The notes under the pieces: model-generated
Seen by the model: only the letters and a program-made list of their open reading frames with translations
Database searches by the model: none
What the model was told of the DNA's origin: nothing
Source of the DNA: Candidatus Scalindua sediminis
GTDB taxonomy: Bacteria > Planctomycetota > Brocadiia > Brocadiales > Scalinduaceae
DNA: 49,291 bases
Assembly: GCA_008636105.1 (NCBI GenBank)
Contig: VSDH01000020.1
Location: 1 to 49,291 of the forward strand
Direction of reading: 5' to 3'
Translations under genes and position numbers: made by a program
Part shown: piece by piece, positions 45,782 to 49,291 of the stretch
Position numbering within the stretch: position 1 is the first letter of the stretch
Layout: each line of letters begins with the position of its first letter

Positions 45782-45898
45782 AACATCAAATTGCAAGCTT
45801 TATAAAATGTATCTCAGAACTCTAGTCCCGATAAAAACTAACCACCCTTTAAAAAAGGAGATTTGTAAACCTATTTTTATCTTTTACTCTACACCTCA

Positions 45899-46432
45899 TC
45901 AAACTGGAATAAATGCACCTGGTTTGCTCCATTCACCTCGTTCACCCCTGAACCTTGAACTTTCATCAACTACTATCTCACCATCTTCTGTTAATTCAAC
46001 TTTAAATCTTTCTAAAGGTCTTGGAGCAGGTCCCTCAATATTAATCCCATCGGGTGTAAAACCACTACCATGACACGGACACTTGAACTTTCCCTCCGCC
46101 GCCAGCCAGTTGGGTGTACAACCAAGGTGTGTACACTTTGCCTCGATTACGTATAGCTTGTCAACCTCACGTACCACCCATATCCTAAATTGCTTCTTAA
46201 ATTTTCCGCTAACCCCTAATGTATATTCAAACAGGTGGCCTACCTTATATCTTGTTGGAGGTTCGTATAAAATACGTGGGAAAAAGAACCTGATAACCGA
46301 ACCAAGTATAGTAATTAAGAATATGCCTATAAAACCCCAACCCATGAAATAAAAAAACCTTCTACGGCTTACAGTTTTATCTGCGATGGTTCTTGCTTCC
46401 GTTCCTTCTCCAACCGTTGTTTGATTGCTCAT
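45899..46432 (-). CDS. Rieske iron-sulfur protein
   Basis: 177 aa. The N-terminal SRRRFFYFMGWGF (22-34) is a Tat-like signal anchor, followed by one membrane helix, so the Rieske domain is extracytoplasmic. The 2Fe-2S ligands are Cys100 and His102 in box I (CTHLGC, Cys100/105) and Cys118 and His121 in box II (CPCHGSGF, Cys118/120). Cys105 and Cys120 are the disulfide pair. It is the quinol-oxidising partner of the cytochrome b6 and subunit IV in this operon, 6 bp after the cupredoxin gene. Confidence 0.93.
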   Translation of the reverse strand: MSNQTTVGEGTEARTIADKTVSRRRFFYFMGWGFIGIFLITILGSVIRFFFPRILYEPPTRYKVGHLFEYTLGVSGKFKKQFRIWVVREVDKLYVIEAKCTHLGCTPNWLAAEGKFKCPCHGSGFTPDGINIEGPAPRPLERFKVELTEDGEIVVDESSRFRGERGEWSKPGAFIPV

Positions 46433-46438
46433 GTCAAA

Positions 46439-47164
46439 TCACTTTTTCTTCTTTAGGAAAAAATCCACATTTGCAGTCTTTCCTGTTTCCACTGTTACAT
46501 CTTTTGTTATAGTTCTAAGCTTTTCATGCCAGGCATTTAACTTGTAGGTACCTGGAGGGACGTTATCTATCTTAAAAACCCCATCCCTTCCAGTAACAGA
46601 AAAATAAGGATTTTCCAAAACAACGATAAATGCAGACATCTCTGCATGAACATTACATAAGAGAGGTATATCACACACCTCGTCGAATGTAACGTGTTTT
46701 ACAACGCCCACGTCATAGGTGCCAAGATTAAACTGTTTACAACAGTCTGGAGGAGAAAAGACATTGTGACGTACCATATCACTGTTCGGGAAATCGATTG
46801 TTGTACCTTTTTGAACGACTATAACATGTGGAACATAAGTCAAATTTAGCTGATCCACAGTTCCGTGTTCTTCCGGTGCTGGATATTTATTGTCGCCTAC
46901 TTTCTCAATATAAACAACCACATCTTCAGGATGCCTTACTCTTTTACATTTTACAGTTCCCGTAATACTGCCAGCATTTTCAACTTTAACCTCTGTCCTT
47001 ATCTCTTTTTTTAATGACTTCAATGCATCTTGTAACTTCTGCTGAGCAATCTTTGCCTCTTCTTCAGTAAGTGTTTTCTTCTCCTCCTGTGCTATAACAT
47101 TAGAAACACAAAAAAAACCAGAAAGTAATGTAACCATAAAAAAACAAGCAATGTATTTTATCAT
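46439..47164 (-). CDS. Exported cupredoxin-like protein, first gene of the respiratory operon
   Basis: 241 aa from ATG 47164, six bases after AAGGAG; an upstream ATG at 47170 abuts the ribosome site. A signal peptide (about 1-25, ending NVIAQ) is followed by an acidic/basic coiled-coil-like segment and a beta-rich domain. Type-1 copper ligand candidates are His133 (RHNVFSP), Cys170, His173 and Met176 (LLCNVHAEM, C-x2-H-x2-M). A C-terminal beta-sandwich of the carboxypeptidase-regulatory kind (about 184-241, VFKIDNVPPGTYKLNAW) ends the protein. It may be the periplasmic electron acceptor, since no c-type cytochrome is encoded here. Confidence 0.8.
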   Translation of the reverse strand: MIKYIACFFMVTLLSGFFCVSNVIAQEEKKTLTEEEAKIAQQKLQDALKSLKKEIRTEVKVENAGSITGTVKCKRVRHPEDVVVYIEKVGDNKYPAPEEHGTVDQLNLTYVPHVIVVQKGTTIDFPNSDMVRHNVFSPPDCCKQFNLGTYDVGVVKHVTFDEVCDIPLLCNVHAEMSAFIVVLENPYFSVTGRDGVFKIDNVPPGTYKLNAWHEKLRTITKDVTVETGKTANVDFFLKKKK

Positions 47165-47272
47165 CGACATCTCCTTTATTTTGCGAAAATTTTGCGAAAA
47201 AGAAAAATCTCTTAAGAGAATCCAATTTTTAAAATAGTATAAGCTACGTATTCTAAAGAAATATTATTATTT

Positions 47273-47288
47273 CGCAAGTATAATGCCA
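47273..47288 (-). promoter_or_regulatory. Sigma-54 (RpoN) promoter of the cupredoxin-Rieske-cytochrome b operon
   Basis: The minus strand reads TGGCATTATACTTGCG. GG (47287-47286) and GC (47275-47274) are 10 bases apart. TGGCA and TTGC match the consensus nearly completely. The start of transcription would be near 47262, about 100 bases before the ATG at 47164. Confidence 0.65.
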
Positions 47289-47417
47289 AAATCATGAGAG
47301 TAAAATACCCCTCATTCTGTTTTCTGTAAGTACCACTAAAACAACAGGATATGAAAACTATTCATTTATTACTTATCTTTATTTCTTACTCTATCTTTAT
47401 ATAATTCAATCCATATC

Positions 47418-47472
47418 TGACAAAATGTCAATTGCTATGTAATCAATTAAATTTTTTGCCGACACAATGTCA
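47418..47472. promoter_or_regulatory. Two 13-bp palindromes, candidate activator sites for the respiratory operon
   Basis: TGACAAAATGTCA (47418-47430) and CGACACAATGTCA (47460-47472) share the form YGACA-N3-TGTCA. The centres, 47424 and 47466, are 42 bp apart, about four helical turns. They are about 138 and 180 bp upstream of the -24 GG, the range of enhancer-binding activators. The pattern matches the layout at gltB, with a different sequence. Confidence 0.5.
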
Positions 47473-47505
47473 AACAAAGAATTAAGCTAAATTTACATTT
47501 GGAAA

Positions 47506-47566
47506 GCAGACAGAATTATATATTTCATTTGAGATATGGAGATAGAATCAACAGGCCTGCCCGCCG
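47506..47566 (+). repeat. Direct repeat, left copy, flanking brnTA
   Basis: It begins GCAGACAGAATTATATATTT and ends in GCCTGCCCGCCG. The right copy is at 48391-48452, 885 bp away and nearly identical (three differences, one an indel, over 62 positions). The toxin-antitoxin pair lies between them. Confidence 0.75.
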
Positions 47567-47650
47567 GTTTGCTTAGCGAGTTCCTATTTATCAAGAATTA
47601 TGGGATGTGTCCCTAATTATTAAGAGAGGTTAGTGAATTCATGGAATTGC

Positions 47651-47869
47651 CTATGAAGCCCACTTTATAGACGGCTTACGATGAGATTGAACACACTCTC
47701 TCAAGTACAAATTAATCAAGTTTTGATATGGAATCCCTGTCTCATTTGCAAGTTTCTTAAAATAATCGATGATGTCTACTCCCATGCGAATAGTAACTTG
47801 CTTTTTCAATTTCTTAGCATAAGGATTCTTGCGACCCTGCATTTTTGAAAAATCATATTCTTTCTTCAT
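47651..47869 (-). CDS. brnA: BrnA-family antitoxin
   Basis: 72 aa. A ribbon-helix-helix-like protein: basic N-terminus and KKQVTIRMGVDIIDYFKKLANETGIPYQNLINLYLRECV, the BrnA pattern. It binds and neutralises BrnT and represses the operon in the characterised systems. Its ATG overlaps the brnT stop by one base (TAATG), the usual toxin-first order. Both lie between long direct repeats, which suggests that the module moved as a unit or is held by homologous recombination. Confidence 0.86.
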   Translation of the reverse strand: MKKEYDFSKMQGRKNPYAKKLKKQVTIRMGVDIIDYFKKLANETGIPYQNLINLYLRECVQSHRKPSIKWAS

Positions 47870-48162
47870 TATTTTCCTCCAAAATATACTTTCTGTTCTT
47901 TTTTTGTAGCCTTTCTTGCAGAAATGATTCTGATCTCAGAACCTCTTTGTCGTAAACTATAAGATACAACAAGAACTCTCAGACGAAAGCCGATTCCTAA
48001 CATCAGGAATCTGTCCTCATCGACTGAGTGGCCAGGATCAAAATATTCGATTGCGTTTTCATCAAAGAATACTGTTTGTGCTTCGTCAAATGAAATCCTG
48101 TGTTTCTTTTGATTGGTCCTATTCTTCTGTTCATCCCATGAAAACCTTATTGATTTCATCAA
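47869..48162 (-). CDS. brnT: BrnT-family ribonuclease toxin
   Basis: 97 aa. RelE-like fold. Family pattern: FSWDEQKNRTNQKKHRISFDEAQTVFFDENAIEYFDPGHSVDEDRFLMLGIG, then a strand LRVLVVSYSLR and the C-terminal IRIISARKATKKEQKVYF. BrnT inhibits translation by RNA cleavage in the characterised systems. The catalytic His/Glu/Arg pattern appears intact. ATG at 48162 (MMKSIR), with the second ATG as an alternative. Confidence 0.88.
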   Translation of the reverse strand: MMKSIRFSWDEQKNRTNQKKHRISFDEAQTVFFDENAIEYFDPGHSVDEDRFLMLGIGFRLRVLVVSYSLRQRGSEIRIISARKATKKEQKVYFGGK

Positions 48163-48294
48163 TTACATTGTAAATATATTGTAATTATAAAGCAAGATAA
48201 TTGTGTATCAAGATTTGAGGGCATAAAATTATGGCATCTTGCGAACCTCACTCAGGAATTAATTATTATTATATTCATATATGTTTAGACAAAA

Positions 48295-48342
48295 GGCCTG
48301 CCCGCCGATTAGTTAGCGGGCTTGCCCCCAATGCCTCCTTGC
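48295..48342 (+). repeat. GC-rich REP-like repeat, copy 1
   Basis: GGCCTGCCCGCCG, a short variable part, then GCGGGCTTGCCCCCAATGCC. GCCCGC and GCGGGC pair as a hairpin. It is closely matched by copy 2 at 48440-48488. Confidence 0.65.
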
Positions 48343-48350
48343 GGTTAAGT

Positions 48351-48385
48351 CCCGCTTTGCCGGCGGCTGCCGCGACTTTCGCGGG
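48351..48385. repeat. GC-rich imperfect hairpin
   Basis: CCCGC and GCGGG enclose a GC-rich centre with a further CGGC/GCCG dyad. It belongs to the local cluster of GC-rich palindromes and shares no long match with the other copies. Confidence 0.4.
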
Positions 48386-48390
48386 AGGAA

Positions 48391-48452
48391 GCAGACAGAA
48401 TTATATATTTGATTTTGAGATATGGAGATAGAATCAACAGGCATGCCCGCCG
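48391..48452 (+). repeat. Direct repeat, right copy, flanking brnTA
   Basis: Near-identical to 47506-47566: one substitution and one extra T in the AT-rich centre, and CCTG to CATG near the end. It continues into the GC-rich REP-like copy 2. Confidence 0.75.
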
Positions 48453-48509
48453 TCTTGTTTGGCGGGCTTGCCCCCAATGCCTCCTTGCCGAAGCAAGGAA
48501 TGGGGGCGG
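48440..48509 (+). repeat. GC-rich REP-like repeat, copy 2, with long hairpin
   Basis: 48440-48488 matches copy 1 at 48295-48342 over about 48 bases outside the variable loop. GCCCGCC and GGCGGGC form its first hairpin. Then GCCCCCA (48470-48476) pairs with TGGGGGC (48501-48507), and inside it CCTTGC (48483-48488) pairs with GCAAGG (48493-48498) around CGAA. Confidence 0.65.
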
Positions 48510-48729
48510 GTGATAGTGGATTGAATCATTTGTCTCTATTTTCTTGAACCGCTAATCACTGATCAAGGTTTGCCCCTCTGCCCTCTGCCTTCTGTAATAT
48601 CAAGCTCATGCAGTCAAGGGGAGACTCGACCCCTTTTCCTTTTCCCCCTTTTCCTTTTCTTAAAGCAAGGATTGATTTATATTATGACTTGACCTACACC
48701 TAATCAGGCTTGATATGTGAAACTTTTAA

Positions 48730-48757
48730 TTGACAGGAATATGATAGAGGGTAGGAT
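48730..48757 (+). promoter_or_regulatory. Sigma-70-type promoter for the orphan gene at 48803
   Basis: A perfect TTGACA (48730-48735) and TAGGAT (48752-48757, 4 of 6) are 16 bases apart. The predicted start is about 40 bases before the ATG, which has its own AAAGGAGATAA ribosome site. Confidence 0.45.
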
Positions 48758-48802
48758 GTACTAGTTGTTACACTATTATCAAATTTATTAAAGGAGATAA
48801 TT

Positions 48803-49036
48803 ATGACTACACGTTATAAAGATTATGATTTAGATACTTCAACATCACAATCAGATGGTAGTGGTGACTGGATGACTTCTATTCATATCAACAAGCTTAG
48901 TTCCGATGGCTATCAAACACAACCATTTTATTGTAAAGATGCTTTTAAAACCAAAGAAGAGGCAGATGATTATTCAATAAATTTAGGCAAACAAATAATT
49001 GATGGCAAACATCCTACTCTTAAACTTAATATTTAG
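48803..49036 (+). CDS. Small hypothetical protein (77 aa)
   Basis: Strong ribosome site AAAGGAG before ATG 48803. The product is acidic and soluble, with an N-terminal Thr/Asp/Ser-rich part followed by DWMTSIHINKLSSDGYQTQPFYCKDAFKTKEEADDYSINLGKQIIDGKHP. The order Trp...Ile...Phe-Tyr...Phe-x-Thr-x-x-Glu-Ala...Gly-x-x-Ile-Ile-Asp resembles small one-domain proteins of unknown role. I do not recognise the family. The gene stands alone in the repeat-rich end with its own promoter, so it is probably expressed. Confidence 0.62.
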   Translation: MTTRYKDYDLDTSTSQSDGSGDWMTSIHINKLSSDGYQTQPFYCKDAFKTKEEADDYSINLGKQIIDGKHPTLKLNI

Positions 49037-49188
49037 TTATAGTCTTATCTTGACTATTACCTCAATAGGTGACCCCCTTCTCATTAGTTTTAGTTTTGCC
49101 ATAAGATGTTATTAATGTTAAATCTGTTTGAAAATCAGTCCTTAATTTCCTCCCTACGTTGCTGAATATTCCCAGTTTCCCTGTCCGT

Positions 49189-49226
49189 CCCCGCCAAAAA
49201 GCACGTCGGGCAGGCGGCAGGCGGGG
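49189..49226. repeat. GC-rich inverted repeat near the window end
   Basis: CCCCGCC (49189-49195) and GGCGGGG (49220-49226) are perfect arms around a GC-rich loop containing GGGCAGGCGGCAGG. It is another member of the GCCTGCCCGCC/GGCGGGCAGG word family. The remaining 255 bp after the last gene hold nothing else clear. Confidence 0.45.
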
Positions 49227-49291
49227 AGTTTCAAATTTCGAGTATCAGGTCCTCTCGACTTCCATAGCAATCACGCCTTGACCTTTTGGCC

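Larger units (their letters stand above)
47165..47650. other. 486-bp control region of the respiratory operon
   Basis: No gene is visible. It contains a sigma-54 promoter (47273-47288) and two palindromes (47418-47430 and 47460-47472), both for the operon on the minus strand. The left copy of the brnTA-flanking direct repeat (47506-47566) also lies in it. Confidence 0.6.
48163..48802. other. 640-bp repeat-rich spacer
   Basis: No convincing gene. It holds two 48-bp GC-rich repeats (48295-48342, 48440-48488), a GC-rich dyad at 48351-48385, the right copy of the brnTA-flanking repeat (48391-48452) and a hairpin at 48470-48507. The frame at 48231-48431 is composed largely of these repeats and is rejected. 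The final 140 bp carry a promoter and the leader of the gene at 48803. Confidence 0.6.

Noticed and set aside
48231-48431. 66-codon frame starting MASCEPHSGINYY
   Set aside because: Most of its length is the GC-rich repeat and the brnTA-flanking repeat; no protein family and no ribosome site.
49245-49291. Minus-strand open frame ending in IAMEVERT, running off the right edge
   Set aside because: Only 14 full codons are visible with no recognisable motif; another frame is also open there, so it cannot be called.
1-49291. CRISPR array, prophage, tRNA or rRNA gene
   Set aside because: I found no regularly spaced repeat array, phage structural gene, cloverleaf pattern or rRNA-like stretch on either strand.

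Overview
The window is a 49-kb piece of an AT-rich bacterial chromosome made almost entirely of housekeeping, nitrogen-assimilation and respiratory genes. The set as a whole suggests a Planctomycetota-like bacterium, possibly an anammox lineage (Brocadiales, Scalindua-like). It combines type III glutamine synthetase next to GOGAT, a split cytochrome b / Rieske operon carrying its own NAD(P)H-type iron-sulfur flavoprotein, TPR lipoproteins, and sigma-54 control. No rRNA or marker protein settles the assignment, so it is an inference. I saw no tRNA, rRNA or CRISPR array.

Layout. 1-77 is the 3' end of an IS3-family (IS150-like) insertion sequence. 486-9213 is a nitrogen-assimilation block: gltD and gltB on the minus strand, divergent from glnN (GS III) on the plus strand. 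The 600-bp spacer holds a good sigma-54 promoter for gltBD and two phased upstream palindromes. 9344-14557 (minus) holds an aminotransferase, an NtrC-type response regulator with its PAS histidine kinase, and an M48 lipoprotein protease. 14769-18075 (plus) is a molybdopterin oxidoreductase overlapping NADP-isocitrate dehydrogenase. 18240-23270 holds a TIM-barrel protein, a B12-binding radical SAM enzyme, a flippase-like membrane protein, a DUF3108 protein and a DUF2064 transferase; this may be an envelope or lipid pathway. 23414-25572 is an ECF sigma / anti-sigma / lipoprotein operon. 25731-27958 is a CBS plus cystathionine gamma-lyase/synthase pair.

28300-31185 (minus) has an exported heavy-metal-binding protein, a RidA-like protein coupled to an aldo/keto reductase, and an exported isoaspartyl methyltransferase. 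31421-33536 (plus) is panC-panD-lgt. 33577-35139 (minus) is hflX behind a small Myb-like, lysine-rich protein. 35531-39911 (plus) has a glycosyltransferase, a second isoaspartyl methyltransferase with a 138-bp MITE at its stop codon, hemW, efp and a polyprenyl synthase. 40089-41749 holds two TPR proteins behind a near-consensus sigma-70 promoter. 41819-47164 (minus) is the respiratory operon: cupredoxin, Rieske protein, cytochrome b6, a 46-aa membrane peptide, an Fe-S/FAD NAD(P) oxidoreductase and subunit IV. It lies behind a second sigma-54 promoter with two palindromes in the same 42-bp phasing. 47.5-49.3 kb is accessory and repeat-rich: a brnTA toxin-antitoxin pair between near-identical 62-bp direct repeats, GC-rich REP-like hairpins, and one small orphan gene.

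How it fits together. GS III and GOGAT fix ammonium. The cytochrome b/Rieske operon handles quinol oxidation and, through its flavoprotein, probably exchanges electrons with NAD(P)H. Both carry sigma-54 promoters, and an NtrC-family regulator is encoded in the window. The most novel material is the respiratory operon (46-aa peptide, conserved heme-c Cys, cupredoxin instead of a c-type cytochrome) and its sigma-54 promoter architecture.
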